This document shows positions 48,092 to 58,850 of a DNA stretch of 58,952 nt, piece by piece; the stretch's first letter is position 1; every line of letters begins with the position of its first letter. This DNA is from Caldifarciminota bacterium SM23_42 (GTDB taxonomy: Bacteria > Hydrothermota > Tepidihabitantia > SM23-42). The notes beneath the pieces are model-generated. The model ran no database searches and was not told where the DNA came from. It saw nothing but the letters and a program-made list of their open reading frames with translations. Location: NCBI GenBank assembly GCA_001303785.1, contig LJUJ01000021.1, positions 1-58,952 of the forward strand, given 5' to 3'. The position numbers and the translations under genes are program-made.

Positions 48092-51000
48092 TTATATTGC
48101 TTGAGCCTCTGTTCTTTCGATTTCGAGAGCTATATTTTGATAATCCCGCAGACCGGTGCCAGCAGGTATTATTCGACCCACAATTACATTTTCTTTCAAT
48201 CCTTCAAGACGGTCGATCTTACCCTCGACCGCCGCGTCGGCCAGTACTTTCGTTGTTTCCTGGAAACTCGATGCCGAGAAGAATGATTCAGTTGAGAGGG
48301 CTGCTTTGGTTATGCCAAGCAGGATTGGTCGATAGGTCGCTGGTTTCTTACCTTCGACAAGGGCTTGTTGATTCACTTCGATCACGCGTCGCTTGTCTAC
48401 TATCTCACCACCGACAAAAGGTGTATTGCCGGGCTCTTCGATTTTCACTTTCTGAAGCATCTGGCGGACGATCACTTCAATGTGTTTGTCGTCAATCTTA
48501 ACATCCTGTATTCGATACACTTCGAGGATTTCGTTTACCAGGAAGCGTTGCGTTTCCATGGGTCCTTTTATTCTCAAAATATCATGGGGATCGATCGCGC
48601 CCTCGCACAAAGGATCGCCGGCGCGTACGAATTCGCCCGAATGGATCTTCAGATACCTGGTTGTGGGTATCTTGTAAGATCTGACGTCGCCTACTTCAGG
48701 TGTTACGGTGATTTTCCAGAAGCCTTTTTCCTCTTCAACGTCACATACACCATCGATCTCGGTGACGACCGCTGGATTCTTAACGATCTTGGCCTCGAAG
48801 AGTTCCTCGACACGGGGCAGACCACCAGTGATGTCCTTGCTCTTTCCAATCTCCTTGGGTATTCGGGCAATGAGCGTCCCAGGAGTTATCTTATCACCAT
48901 CTTTGACCAGTAGATAAGTGCCAGCAGGTATTGAGAAGCTCTTGAGCACTTTGGTCTTCTTCTCCGTGATGTTGATCTTTGGATGATGATGCCTTAAGCG
49001 ATCCTCAACGATGACGAATTGCTTACCGCCGGATCGTTCATCCACCCAATTTTCCTGCATGGTTACGCCCGGGATGATGTCCTGATATTTTACCAAACCG
49101 CCGACCGCACTGACAATCGGGATCGAATACGGGTCCCATTCGAATAGTATGTCGCCTTCGCTTACTTCACTCTTCGATTTTGGATAGATGACTGCACCGA
49201 TAGGAATATTGTAGCTGATTTTTCTGCTATTGCCTTTGATAAACATGCGACCCTTGTCGTTTAGACTGATGAATAGCCCGTCGTCGCGTTTCGCTGCAGA
49301 AAGATTCTCAAAACTCACCTTACCGGCAAATTCGGCATTACGTGATGCACTTTCAGCAATACGCAGGGCGACTCCGCCAGTATGAAAGGTCCTCAGTGTT
49401 AGCTGAGTTCCTGGCTCACCTATGCACTGGGCAGCCATGACCCCGACGGATTCGCCGATTTCTACCATTCTGCCAGTAGCAAGGTTACGCCCATAGCATT
49501 TCGCACACAGTCCAACCGGTGCCTCACAAGTTAATATCGATCTAACCTTTACTTTTTCAATACCGCGTTTTTCTATCTTAACCGAGGCTTCGTTAGAGAT
49601 TTCCTCACCACCATTCACGATGATTTCATTGGATAGTGGGTCGATCACATCGACAAGTGCAACGCGGCCAACGATCCTTTCGCTCAGCGGTTCAACAATC
49701 TTTTCACCTTCTTTCAACGCGCTTATTTCCTGACCCATGATCGTACCACAATCATCCATGGTTATCGTCACGTTTTGGGCTACGTCGACGAGTCGGCGAG
49801 TCAGATAGCCTGCATCCGCGGTCTTCAGCGCGGTATCGGCCAATCCCTTACGTGCGCCGTGGGTGGAAATGAAGTACTCCAACACTGAGAGGCCGTCCTT
49901 ACAAGATGATTTTATCGGGGTTTCGATGATCTGCACCGAGGTCACCTTGCGTTGAGGTTTTGACATGAGTCCCCGCAGTCCGCAGATCTGGCAAGCCTGG
50001 TTCCGTGAACCACGGGCGCCCGAGTTGACCATCATGTAAAGTGGGTTGAATCCAGTCCGGTCCTTTTCGAGTTCGTCGATCAATCCCTCCTCGATATCCA
50101 TAGCAACACGGGTCCAGGTATCGATTACCTTGTTATAACGTTCGGTCTCCGATATCAAACCGACTTGATGAGCCTTGTTGATGTCCATGACTTCTTTGGC
50201 ACCCTTGGCCCATATTTTCTCCTTGGTTTTGAGGCTGAGCATGTCATCAATACCGATTGTTAACCCGGATCTAGTTGATAATTCAAAGCCAAATCTCTTC
50301 AGATTGTCCAGTAGCGCGATGGTTTTGTCGGTTCCGAATTGATCGAGGCATTCATCGACAATACCGGCAAGGATCTTCTTATTGACTTCGACATTTTTAA
50401 AGCGCATTTCGCTAGGGAGAAGTTCATTGAAGATTACTCTCCCGGGAGTCGTATCGATATACTTGCCTTTGAATAGGTACTTGATCGGTTGCTGATATGA
50501 CATCGTATTATGTTGTATGGCCGTGGTTATTTCGTCAAACGAACCATAGACCTTTTTCGCTTGCCGCGAGTCCATTTTAACCTTGGTAAGATAATGCAGA
50601 CCGATCACCATATCTTGGGTTGGCGCCATCAGGGCACGCCCGTTGCCCGGTGAGCGGATGTTATGTATCGAGAGCATGAGCAAGTACGATTCCATTACCG
50701 CTTCAGGAGAAAGGGGTACGTGTACGCTCATGGTGTCTCCGTCGAAGTCGGCGTTGTACGGATGACAAACAAGCGGATGTATTGCGATCGCTCGTCCTTC
50801 CCTGAGTACCGGCAGGAACGCCTGAATCGATACACGGTGTAGGGTGGGAGCACGGTTCAACAACACCGGGTGGTTATTGATGATGTCGTCTAAGATTTCG
50901 TAAACCTCAGTAGATCGTGCCCGGACTAATCTGCGCGCACTCCTTTCTGAATCCACGACACCGCGTTCCTCTAATTTACGGACGATCATAGGTTTGAACA

Positions 51001-52117
51001 ACTCGAGCGCCATTTCTTTGGGGATGCCACATTGGTGCAATTTCAGCGTCGGATCAACAACGATGACCGATCTTCCTGAGTAATCGACGCGCTTACCTAA
51101 TAGGTTTCTTCGGAACCTACCCTGCTTTCCTTTCAGGGCATCGGCCAGAGATTTGAGCGGCCGGTTGCCGCGTCCCTTTATCGGCCGGCTGCGCCGGGAA
51201 TTGTCGAGCAACGCATCGACGGAATCCTGCAACATTCTCTTTTCATTTCGGATAATTACATCTGGTGTTTTAATCCCTGAGGTTATTGACTTGACGCGGT
51301 TGTTACGCGTAATGACGCGTTTATAAAGATCATTGAGATCAGATGTGGCGTATCTACCGCCCTCGAGAGCCACCAGCGGCCTTAGGTCAGGTGGGATCAC
51401 GGGGATTCGTGTCAATACCATCCATTCGGGTCGATTTCCTGATAAGCGAAAAGCTTCAACGAGCTTCAGTTTCTTCAATAATTGCACGCGCCGTGCTTGG
51501 AGGGTTTCTTTTTCCAATCTTATCCGTAAGTCTGATGAGAGATTTTCCAGATCTATTTCCTTCAACAGATCATATATTGGCTGACCTCCCATGTCGGCCT
51601 TGAACCCCTCAAACTTCTTAACGGCTTCCTGGTATTCTTCCTCAACCAATACCTCTCCCTTTCTGTAGGGTGAGTCTCCTGATTCGAGAACGATGTAGGC
51701 TTCATAATTCAGTATCGCCTCTAGCTGATTGACCGAGAGATCCAAGAGAAGGCCAATTTTGCTTGGCGATATCTTGTAGTAGAACAGGTGAGCGACTGGC
51801 ACTGCCAGATCGACATGCCCCATTCTGTCTCGACGCACCGATGATGCGGCGACCTCGACCCCACATCTTTCACAAACAGTACCGCGGTATTTGGCTTTTT
51901 TGTATTTACCGCAGGAACACTCAAAATCCTTTACCGGACCGAAGATTCTTTCACAGAACAACCCGTCTTTCTCAGGTCTTTGTGTTCGGTAGTTAATCGT
52001 GTCGGCACGAGTGACTTCGCCTCGTGACCATGATACTATTGTCTCTGGCGAAGCTAACGAGAGCTTGATTGTATCGTAATCGAGGAGATCAAAGCCTTCG
52101 TGAGTTTTACTTCTCAT
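48092..52117 (-). CDS. rpoC: RNA polymerase beta' subunit
   Basis: 1341 aa. The ATG at 52117 follows GGAGG by 6 nt; an earlier reading would start inside rpoB with no site. The first zinc motif [20 protein letters not shown] is near residue 63, the catalytic NADFDGD at 455-461, and the second zinc motif [19 protein letters not shown] is further on. The full-length chain ends about 15 nt before a terminator. The start overlaps rpoB by 11 nt, a coupled arrangement. Confidence 0.98.
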   Translation of the reverse strand: MRSKTHEGFDLLDYDTIKLSLASPETIVSWSRGEVTRADTINYRTQRPEKDGLFCERIFGPVKDFECSCGKYKKAKYRGTVCERCGVEVAASSVRRDRMGHVDLAVPVAHLFYYKISPSKIGLLLDLSVNQLEAILNYEAYIVLESGDSPYRKGEVLVEEEYQEAVKKFEGFKADMGGQPIYDLLKEIDLENLSSDLRIRLEKETLQARRVQLLKKLKLVEAFRLSGNRPEWMVLTRIPVIPPDLRPLVALEGGRYATSDLNDLYKRVITRNNRVKSITSGIKTPDVIIRNEKRMLQDSVDALLDNSRRSRPIKGRGNRPLKSLADALKGKQGRFRRNLLGKRVDYSGRSVIVVDPTLKLHQCGIPKEMALELFKPMIVRKLEERGVVDSERSARRLVRARSTEVYEILDDIINNHPVLLNRAPTLHRVSIQAFLPVLREGRAIAIHPLVCHPYNADFDGDTMSVHVPLSPEAVMESYLLMLSIHNIRSPGNGRALMAPTQDMVIGLHYLTKVKMDSRQAKKVYGSFDEITTAIQHNTMSYQQPIKYLFKGKYIDTTPGRVIFNELLPSEMRFKNVEVNKKILAGIVDECLDQFGTDKTIALLDNLKRFGFELSTRSGLTIGIDDMLSLKTKEKIWAKGAKEVMDINKAHQVGLISETERYNKVIDTWTRVAMDIEEGLIDELEKDRTGFNPLYMMVNSGARGSRNQACQICGLRGLMSKPQRKVTSVQIIETPIKSSCKDGLSVLEYFISTHGARKGLADTALKTADAGYLTRRLVDVAQNVTITMDDCGTIMGQEISALKEGEKIVEPLSERIVGRVALVDVIDPLSNEIIVNGGEEISNEASVKIEKRGIEKVKVRSILTCEAPVGLCAKCYGRNLATGRMVEIGESVGVMAAQCIGEPGTQLTLRTFHTGGVALRIAESASRNAEFAGKVSFENLSAAKRDDGLFISLNDKGRMFIKGNSRKISYNIPIGAVIYPKSKSEVSEGDILFEWDPYSIPIVSAVGGLVKYQDIIPGVTMQENWVDERSGGKQFVIVEDRLRHHHPKINITEKKTKVLKSFSIPAGTYLLVKDGDKITPGTLIARIPKEIGKSKDITGGLPRVEELFEAKIVKNPAVVTEIDGVCDVEEEKGFWKITVTPEVGDVRSYKIPTTRYLKIHSGEFVRAGDPLCEGAIDPHDILRIKGPMETQRFLVNEILEVYRIQDVKIDDKHIEVIVRQMLQKVKIEEPGNTPFVGGEIVDKRRVIEVNQQALVEGKKPATYRPILLGITKAALSTESFFSASSFQETTKVLADAAVEGKIDRLEGLKENVIVGRIIPAGTGLRDYQNIALEIERTEAQAI

Positions 52118-55100
52118 CAGGTTCCTCCTTTTTTTCAAGGGTTATGTTAAAACACAATCCTTGAAGTTCTTTGAGAAGCACATTGAATGATGCCGGGGCC
52201 CGTGGTCGCGGAGGATTCTTACCCCTGATCAGTGCTTCGTACATTGCAGCTCTGCCTTCGACATCATCAGACTTCACCGTAAGCATCTCTTGCAGCGTAT
52301 ACGCGGCGCCATATGCCTCGAGTGCCCATACCTCCATTTCACCCAGACGTTGTCCGCCGAACTGCGCCTTACCCCCGAGCGGTTGTTGTGTTATGAGTGA
52401 ATACGGACCGGTTGAGCGAGCATGAATCTTCTCATCGACCATGTGTATTAGTTTCATCATATACATGTGACCGACGGTGATTTTCGCTTCAAACGGCAGT
52501 CCGGTTCGACCATCCCTCATCTCTATTTGCCCGTCCTTAGGTAGTTCTGCTGCTTCTAGTTTTTCTTTGAGCTCCTCTATTGTCGCGCCGTTGAATATCG
52601 GAGAAATCGCGTAGAATTTTAATTTGTCAGCGGCCCACCCCAAATGTGTCTCGAGAATCTGTCCAACGTTCATTCGTGAGGGCACACCCAGCGGGTTGAG
52701 TACAATATCCACTGGTGTCCCATCGGGGAGGAATGGCATATCTTCTTCGGGCATTATTTTGGCAACGACACCTTTGTTACCGTGTCGTCCAGCCATCTTG
52801 TCACCAACTGCTATCCTACGCTTCTGAGCAATGAATACCTTTATGATCTTCAAAACGCCGTGAGGAAGCTCATCGCCTTTTAGCAATTTGTCTTCTTCGT
52901 TTTTCTTCTCTGCCGTGATCTGTAGTAGTTTTTCTTCGGCCTCATTGACTATTCTCACGATTTCTTCATTTGTCTTGTTGCTGTGCACATATTTGTCATC
53001 GGCAGTAATCTTATGCGTGGTTAGATTTTCAAAGAAATCTTCGTTGAATGCTCTCCCCTTGGTCAGAATGATCTTCCCCTTGTCGTTGCGTACCGAAGAA
53101 GAAGCTATTTTGCCTGCCAACTCGTTCTTCAAGAGGCTGTTTCTGGTTTCTAGGATTTCTTTCTGTAGCGTCTCGAATTCATCTTGGATTTTTTTTCTTC
53201 GTTCTTCCTCTACACCTTTGGCGAGCGGATCGGTGGTCTTTCGCGTTAATATCTTGCGATCGATTACTACACCTTCAACTCCCGGTTCTATTCTCAGCGA
53301 AGTGTCACGCACATTGGTTGCCTTTTCCGCGAAGACGGCACGCATCAATCTTTCTTCTGGTGTTAGTTCAGTTTCCCCTTTGGGCGTGATCTTACCTACA
53401 ATGATATCATCGGGGCCTACTTCAGCACCGATGCGTACAATACCGAATTCGTCGAGATCCTTGAGTAGAAAATCTGAGAGTCCGGGGATATCTCTGGTTA
53501 CCTCTTCAGGTCCCAGTTTTGTTTCTCTTACTTCACAATCGCACTCAATGATGTGTATCGACGTGAATGTATCGTCCTTCAACAATCTTTCACTGACCAC
53601 AACAGCATCCTCGAAATTGTAACCGAGGAAGGGCATGAAGGCGACTAATACGTTTTTACCTAGCGCGAGTACGCCGTCTCGTGTCGCGTATCCGTCGGCC
53701 AACACATCGCCCTTCTTGATTTTCTGACCCATGCTGACCAGCGGCCTTTGGTGAATGCATGTGTTTTGATTCGAACGGACAAACTTAGGTAGTTGGTATC
53801 GCTTCTTAGATTTCTTGTTGGATTCGATGACAATCCTCTGGGCATCGACATACTCGACTTTTCCGTCTTCTTCGGCAAGGAGCAATATACCTGAGTTCTT
53901 GGCGATCCGTTCTTCCATTCCCGTGCCAACATAAGGTATGTCAGGTTCAATAAGCGGTACGGCTTGTCTTTGCATATTGGATCCCATTAGGGCACGGTCA
54001 GCATCATCGTGTTCCAAGAAAGGTATTAGTGATGTGGTTGGACTGAAAACCTGCTCGGGCGACACATCCATAAGATGAACATCGCTTGGTGACATCAACG
54101 GAAAGTCGTCTTTGCGACGACAAAGAACCTGTTCAGTCACGATTCGCCCTTTTTTGTCTATCGGCGTATTCGCCTGAGCAATAGTGTATTTATCTTCCTC
54201 GTCGGCGCGTAGATACACGACCTCGTCGGTAACGCGACCGCTCTTCACTACCCAATAGGGTGCAAGTATGAATCCGTACTTGTCGATTTTGGCAAAACTT
54301 GCCAGGCTGGAAATCAAACCTATATTTGGTCCCTCCGGGGTTTCGATTGGACATATTCTTGAATAGTGTGAATAGTGAACGTCCCGAACTTCGAAGCCGG
54401 CTGTTTGGCGTGTCAACCCGCCGAGACCCAGTGAAGAGATGCGCCGCTTATGGGTCATTTCAGATAGTGGATTCGTTTGCTCCATGAATTGCGAAAGCTG
54501 GGAGGTCGTGAAGAATTTGTTTATGATATTTGATACCAACCGTGGATTGATTAGATCCTGAGGCGTCAATGCGGATTCGTCCATTAACGACGCGCGTTCT
54601 TTGATATTTTGCATCAATTGTTTGATGGCTAGCCTGAATTGCTCACCTAGTAATTCACCGACACGTCTTACACGTCGGTTTCCCAGGTGGTCTATGTCGT
54701 CAGGCTCGAACTCGCCGGCGGCCAAACTGAAAAGTCTGCGAAAGATTTCCAACAAGTCTTCAAGCGTGAAGTCTTGTCTCTTGGCACGTTCATCAATACC
54801 CAAGCGCATGTTCAGTTTGAAACGTCCTACATCACCCAGGTCAAAGTGGCCAAGATCGAAGATAAGGTTCTTGATGTACGATATTGCTATGTCGAGTGTT
54901 GGCGGAGCCATTGAACGTAACAGTGTGTAGATTTTTTTTGCCGATTCTTCCTTTGAGTGGGTCCGGTCTTTTTTCAATGTGTTGGTTAGTATGGTAACCC
55001 CAGGGTGGTGAGAATCGATTATTGTAACTTTCTTCACCTCTTTGTGTTCAAGGAACTCGATATTTGGAGCGTCGAGGAGTTCTCCAGCTGCAAGAATCAC

Positions 55101-55775
55101 GTGTTCACCATCGCTGATTTCTTCGGCCGTGAAGTAGTTCTCGCCGCTTTTCAAGTCAACCGCCTTAACCGGGAAGAAGAGTTTTATTATCTCCTCGTTT
55201 GTTTCGTATCCAAGACTACGTAGGAACATAGTCGCCACTAATTTCTTGCGCCGGTCGAGGATTGCATATAATACACTCGCGTGATCAACGAGAAATTCAA
55301 CCCATTGGCCGCGATAGGGTATTACCATGGCTGAAAAGCCTTTATCACCCTCGCTGAAATAAACACCAGGTGAGCGGTGAATCTGATTGACGACAACACG
55401 CTCGACACCATTGATGATGAATGTTCCTCGGTTGGTCATTAACGGGAGATCGCATAGATATATTTCTTGTCCTAATTCGTGTTGCAACTCACCGCCCTCT
55501 TCCTTGCTTGCTAATCTGAAGCTCACTTTCAAGGGCAAACCATATGTTGCCCCTTTTTCAATCGCCTCGTTTGCTGTGTATTTTTCCGTACCAAAACGGT
55601 GTGAGTCGTACAGAAGCTGATAGCGGTTGTGAATATCGGAGACCGGGAATTCTTGGTTGAAGACACCCTTGATTATCTTGGTCATGAATTGCTGGTAAGA
55701 CTCGCGTTGAACCTCCAGCAAATGAGGCATTACGAAGCTTGTTTTGCTTTTTGAAAAGTCAACAATATTCCTCAT
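52107..55775 (-). CDS. rpoB: RNA polymerase beta subunit
   Basis: 1222 aa. GFEVRDVHYSHYSRICPIETPEGPNIGLI and the C-terminal GKAQFGGQRLGEMEVWALEAYGAAYTLQEMLT are diagnostic. The rifampicin region reads QFMEQTNPLSEMTHKRRISSLGLGGL: compared with Escherichia coli it has Glu (residue 432 here) at the D516 position and Thr at N518, while H526 and S531 are kept. A 70-bp gap separates it from rplL. Confidence 0.98.
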   Translation of the reverse strand: MRNIVDFSKSKTSFVMPHLLEVQRESYQQFMTKIIKGVFNQEFPVSDIHNRYQLLYDSHRFGTEKYTANEAIEKGATYGLPLKVSFRLASKEEGGELQHELGQEIYLCDLPLMTNRGTFIINGVERVVVNQIHRSPGVYFSEGDKGFSAMVIPYRGQWVEFLVDHASVLYAILDRRKKLVATMFLRSLGYETNEEIIKLFFPVKAVDLKSGENYFTAEEISDGEHVILAAGELLDAPNIEFLEHKEVKKVTIIDSHHPGVTILTNTLKKDRTHSKEESAKKIYTLLRSMAPPTLDIAISYIKNLIFDLGHFDLGDVGRFKLNMRLGIDERAKRQDFTLEDLLEIFRRLFSLAAGEFEPDDIDHLGNRRVRRVGELLGEQFRLAIKQLMQNIKERASLMDESALTPQDLINPRLVSNIINKFFTTSQLSQFMEQTNPLSEMTHKRRISSLGLGGLTRQTAGFEVRDVHYSHYSRICPIETPEGPNIGLISSLASFAKIDKYGFILAPYWVVKSGRVTDEVVYLRADEEDKYTIAQANTPIDKKGRIVTEQVLCRRKDDFPLMSPSDVHLMDVSPEQVFSPTTSLIPFLEHDDADRALMGSNMQRQAVPLIEPDIPYVGTGMEERIAKNSGILLLAEEDGKVEYVDAQRIVIESNKKSKKRYQLPKFVRSNQNTCIHQRPLVSMGQKIKKGDVLADGYATRDGVLALGKNVLVAFMPFLGYNFEDAVVVSERLLKDDTFTSIHIIECDCEVRETKLGPEEVTRDIPGLSDFLLKDLDEFGIVRIGAEVGPDDIIVGKITPKGETELTPEERLMRAVFAEKATNVRDTSLRIEPGVEGVVIDRKILTRKTTDPLAKGVEEERRKKIQDEFETLQKEILETRNSLLKNELAGKIASSSVRNDKGKIILTKGRAFNEDFFENLTTHKITADDKYVHSNKTNEEIVRIVNEAEEKLLQITAEKKNEEDKLLKGDELPHGVLKIIKVFIAQKRRIAVGDKMAGRHGNKGVVAKIMPEEDMPFLPDGTPVDIVLNPLGVPSRMNVGQILETHLGWAADKLKFYAISPIFNGATIEELKEKLEAAELPKDGQIEMRDGRTGLPFEAKITVGHMYMMKLIHMVDEKIHARSTGPYSLITQQPLGGKAQFGGQRLGEMEVWALEAYGAAYTLQEMLTVKSDDVEGRAAMYEALIRGKNPPRPRAPASFNVLLKELQGLCFNITLEKKEEPDEK

Positions 55776-55845
55776 AGGCTCACTTCTCTTGTAAAATAAG
55801 GGCTAAGAATTATGGTAAATTCCACTCGTTTGATGTTGAGTCAAG

Positions 55846-56238
55846 CTATTTTAACTCGATAGTAGCGCCAACCTCCTCAAGCTTGCTCTTCATGTTTTGT
55901 GCTTCTTCTTTGGTCGCACCCTCTTTGACTGCCTTGGGAAGATTATCAATCAGATCCTTGGCTTCCTTCAACCCGAGGCCGGTGAGTTCACGTAAGACTT
56001 TCAACACCTGGATTTTCTTGTCACCACATGAAGTCATGTTTACCATGAATTCAGATTTTTCCTCGGCTGCAGGCTTGGCAGCGTCGGCTGCTGGCTGTGC
56101 AACTGTCTGCATAGGCGCAGCGGCCGTTACACCAAATTTATCCTGTAACGCCTTGACCAATTCGGAGAGTTCGAGTACTGACAAATTGCCAATTTCCTCG
56201 ACTAAGGCATCAACACCCTTTTTTGCTTTCGCCGTCAT
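55846..56238 (-). CDS. rplL: Ribosomal protein bL12 (L7/L12)
   Basis: 130 aa. N-terminal dimerisation helix ([26 protein letters not shown]), Ala/Pro hinge ([20 protein letters not shown]), and C-terminal factor-binding domain ([33 protein letters not shown]). It starts with the ATGA overlap on rplJ. Confidence 0.97.
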   Translation of the reverse strand: MTAKAKKGVDALVEEIGNLSVLELSELVKALQDKFGVTAAAPMQTVAQPAADAAKPAAEEKSEFMVNMTSCGDKKIQVLKVLRELTGLGLKEAKDLIDNLPKAVKEGATKEEAQNMKSKLEEVGATIELK

Positions 56239-56750
56239 TTTGCCTCCTTATCTTTTTCTTTGATCGCTTCAAGGGTATACATTAATTCTCTTACAATTGA
56301 TTCCAAAATGCCAACAAGATTGCCAATCATATTGACCGAACCGACTAAATATGTATATAGAACATCCTTGGGCGGTATTTTTGAAAATTCGATAATACGT
56401 GTGGTATCATAAAATTCGCCTTCGACGAAGCCACCCTTCACCCTTAATTTGTCGGTGTTGTTTAAGATCTTGGCTAAGATTATTGGGTCATCAAAAGCAA
56501 TCGCGACCCCAGTCGGACCAACGAAAAGCGAGCGAATCGATGTTTCATCGAAACCCAGTTCTTTCATTGCCAGGAATCCGAGCGTATTCTTCAGTACAAC
56601 GTAGGTTGCATTGTTCTTTTTCAGCTCACGACGGAGTCCTTCGAGATGCTTTACTGAGAGTCCGGTGAAGTCCGTGAAATAGAAGGCCTTGCCCGGTTTC
56701 AGGCGTTCTTTCACCTGCGCGACGTACATCAGTTTCCTTTGTGCCGGCAT
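56235..56750 (-). CDS. rplJ: Ribosomal protein uL10
   Basis: 171 aa. [40 protein letters not shown] is the uL10 N-terminal domain. The C-terminal helix ([20 protein letters not shown]) binds L12. It overlaps rplA by one base (TGATG) and rplL by four. Confidence 0.97.
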   Translation of the reverse strand: MPAQRKLMYVAQVKERLKPGKAFYFTDFTGLSVKHLEGLRRELKKNNATYVVLKNTLGFLAMKELGFDETSIRSLFVGPTGVAIAFDDPIILAKILNNTDKLRVKGGFVEGEFYDTTRIIEFSKIPPKDVLYTYLVGSVNMIGNLVGILESIVRELMYTLEAIKEKDKEAK

Positions 56751-57460
56751 CAGATACCTCCCTTTTTCGTATCATTTAGTAAGGCTTTTTCATCTATTGC
56801 TATGCCTGGTCCCATGGTCGATGAGATCGTGACTGATTTTATAAGGTTACCTTTTATGGTTTGTGGTTTGGCGGCCATAACGTCTTCCATTAATACAAGA
56901 ATATTATCGCGCAACCTCTGCGCCTCGAAACTCGCCCTGCCTACTGGAATATGTACGCAACCCGTCTTATCGGTCTTGAATTCGACTTTTCCCTTCTTGA
57001 GAGCTTTTACCTGACTGGCTATTTCAAAGGTTACGGTTCCTGCTTTCGGGGAAGGCATCAGGCCTTTCGGACCGAGTAGTCTACCCAATTTGCTGATATC
57101 CGACATCACATCTGGCGTGGCAATTATTACATCGACATCACTCCAGCCACCTTTGATTTTTTCTATGTACTCGTCGAAACCGGTATGGTCGGCGCCCGCG
57201 TCTCTGGCTTCCTTTTCCTTTTCTCCCTTGGTGAGTACGAGAACTCGCTTGGTCTTTCCTGTCCCGTGTGGCAGATTTGAAAAACCACGGATTAATTGAT
57301 CGGTTTTCTTCGGATCGATGTTCAACTTGATAGATAGGTCGATTGATTCATCATAGTGTGCATTTGCTGTTTCTTTCGCCTTTTGGATTGCTTCATTCAG
57401 CGCGTATTTCTTGACTTCGACTTTTTTCTTATTCTCGCTGTATCGTTTTGACCGTTTCAT
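56750..57460 (-). CDS. rplA: Ribosomal protein uL1
   Basis: 236 aa, normal size. Diagnostic segments are DLSIKLNIDPKKTDQLIRGFSNLPHGTGK, KLGRLLGPKGLMPSPKAGTV and KVEFKTDKTGCVHIPVGRASF. It forms the L1 stalk and in many bacteria represses its own operon. Starts overlap rplK by one base (TGATG). Confidence 0.97.
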   Translation of the reverse strand: MKRSKRYSENKKKVEVKKYALNEAIQKAKETANAHYDESIDLSIKLNIDPKKTDQLIRGFSNLPHGTGKTKRVLVLTKGEKEKEARDAGADHTGFDEYIEKIKGGWSDVDVIIATPDVMSDISKLGRLLGPKGLMPSPKAGTVTFEIASQVKALKKGKVEFKTDKTGCVHIPVGRASFEAQRLRDNILVLMEDVMAAKPQTIKGNLIKSVTISSTMGPGIAIDEKALLNDTKKGGI

Positions 57461-57885
57461 CAGTCCTCCACGACAATACCCATGCCCCGCGCAGTGCCTT
57501 CGATGATCTTCATGGATTGCTCTATTGAATCCGAATTCAGATCCTTCATTTTGCGCTGAGCGATTTCTTTTATCTGGGCCTTTGTTACTTTGCCCACCTT
57601 CTCTCGATTTGGAACCGGAGATCCCTTGGCAATACCGGCGGCTTGCTTAAGCAACACGGCGGCAGGTGGGCTTTTGAGCACGTAGGAGAATGTCCGGTCA
57701 TTATAGATCGTGACTACGGCTGGAACCACCAATCCAGATAAACTCTTTGTCTCGGCATTGAATGCCTTACAGAACTCCATGATATTGACGCCATGCTGTC
57801 CAAGTGCTGGGCCAACCGGCGGAGCCGGTGTCGCGCCACCCGCAGGTATTTGTAGTTTCACTGTTGCCACAATTTTCTTAGCCAT
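57460..57885 (-). CDS. rplK: Ribosomal protein uL11
   Basis: 141 aa. [37 protein letters not shown] and the [12 protein letters not shown]-like [20 protein letters not shown] segments are diagnostic, as is the C-terminal [18 protein letters not shown]. It is encoded 8 nt after nusG. Confidence 0.97.
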   Translation of the reverse strand: MAKKIVATVKLQIPAGGATPAPPVGPALGQHGVNIMEFCKAFNAETKSLSGLVVPAVVTIYNDRTFSYVLKSPPAAVLLKQAAGIAKGSPVPNREKVGKVTKAQIKEIAQRKMKDLNSDSIEQSMKIIEGTARGMGIVVED

Positions 57886-57893
57886 TTTTCTCC

Positions 57894-58418
57894 TTACAAA
57901 CTCTTTAGTTGATGAAAGGCCAATTCGATTGGAGTCGTTCGTCCAAAGATGACGACCAATACTTTGACCTTCTCGCGTTCTGGGTAGATTTCCTCTATGG
58001 TACCAATGAAATCGGTGAAGGGTCCATCTGTGACCGCCACGCGTTCGCCTTGCGCAAACGGGATCTTTGTTACAACTTTCTCTTTTGATTCTTGGACTTG
58101 TTTCAATAGCTCGGCTACTTCATCATCACCGAGTGGTATTGGTTTCGTCTTTGAGCCGAGGAAATGGGTGACTCCGGAAATCGAATTCACGAGGCGTAGG
58201 GTTTCATCATTGCCTTCCATTTCGATTACTATATAACCTGGATAAAGGCGTTTCTCTTCTACAACCTTCTTGCCCTTTTTGATGCGTACTTGGTTTTCCA
58301 CAGGAATGACAATATTGCCGAAGTAGTCTTGCATATTCTTTTCCTTGATCATCTTCTCTAATATTTTCTTGACCTTATGTTCGTGTCCGGTCAGCGTGTG
58401 AACAACATACCATTGCAT
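57894..58418 (-). CDS. nusG: Transcription termination/antitermination protein NusG
   Basis: 174 aa from the ATG at 58418, with AGGTG 8 nt upstream; a GTG 12 nt earlier would start directly after the secE stop. The NGN domain begins [21 protein letters not shown] and includes [10 protein letters not shown]; the KOW domain includes [16 protein letters not shown]. It links RNA polymerase to Rho or to the ribosome. Confidence 0.95.
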   Translation of the reverse strand: MQWYVVHTLTGHEHKVKKILEKMIKEKNMQDYFGNIVIPVENQVRIKKGKKVVEEKRLYPGYIVIEMEGNDETLRLVNSISGVTHFLGSKTKPIPLGDDEVAELLKQVQESKEKVVTKIPFAQGERVAVTDGPFTDFIGTIEEIYPEREKVKVLVVIFGRTTPIELAFHQLKSL

Positions 58419-58430
58419 ATTTCGCCGCAC

Positions 58431-58616
58431 CTATCTTAGGATAAAACTGAGTAACGTTGAAAAAACTGTATCCAAAGCGAAGATGATAACCGCAACGATC
58501 GCCGAGATCACGACGACAACAATGGTAGAATTCGTTATGTCGCTGCGCGTCGGCCAAGTGACCTTACGCATCTCGAGGTATACCTTCCTTATATAATCTA
58601 TTGTTCTATTTAGCAT
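58431..58616 (-). CDS. secE: Preprotein translocase subunit SecE
   Basis: 61 aa single-span form. DYIRKVYLEMRKVTWPTRSDITNSTIVVVVISAIVAVIIFALDTVF contains the VTWPTR motif and one transmembrane helix. It lies between trnW and nusG, the usual place. Confidence 0.94.
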   Translation of the reverse strand: MLNRTIDYIRKVYLEMRKVTWPTRSDITNSTIVVVVISAIVAVIIFALDTVFSTLLSFILR

Positions 58617-58632
58617 GCGCTTTAAACCTAGG

Positions 58633-58705
58633 CAGGCCTGGAGGGATTTGAACCCCCAACCACCCGGTTTGGAGCCGGGTGCTCTGCCGTTAGAGCTACA
58701 GGCCT
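58633..58705 (-). tRNA. trnW: tRNA-Trp (anticodon CCA)
   Basis: 73 nt including discriminator G. Acceptor AGGCCTG pairs with CAGGCCT. D arm GCTC/GAGC with a GG-containing loop, anticodon arm CCCGG-CTCCAAA-CCGGG (CCA), T arm GGGGG-TTCAAAT-CCCTC (four Watson-Crick pairs and one G-T pair). CCA is not encoded. Its first two bases are also the last two of the rpmG stop codon. Confidence 0.95.
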
Positions 58706-58850
58706 ATTTCGTTTCTTTATGGATTGTATGCTTACGACAAAATGGACAGTACTTTCTGATCTCAAAACGCTGTTGTTTTTTCTTGTTCTTGGTCGTAGCA
58801 TAATTCCGATTCTTGCAATCCTTACACGCGAGGTTGATGATTACTCGCAT
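58704..58850 (-). CDS. rpmG: Ribosomal protein bL33
   Basis: 48 aa: starts [12 protein letters not shown] and ends KHTIHKETK. It carries both CxxC pairs (CKDC and CPFC), the zinc-binding form. The ATG overlaps the tuf stop by one base (TAATG), and its TAG stop overlaps the tRNA-Trp gene by two bases. Confidence 0.95.
   Translation of the reverse strand: MRVIINLACKDCKNRNYATTKNKKKQQRFEIRKYCPFCRKHTIHKETK

Noticed and set aside
55776-55845. Possible promoter between rplL and rpoB (TTGACT on the minus strand)
   Set aside because: At 16 bp the -10 position reads GAATTT, and the next TA-rich hexamer is 24 bp away. Not a credible match.
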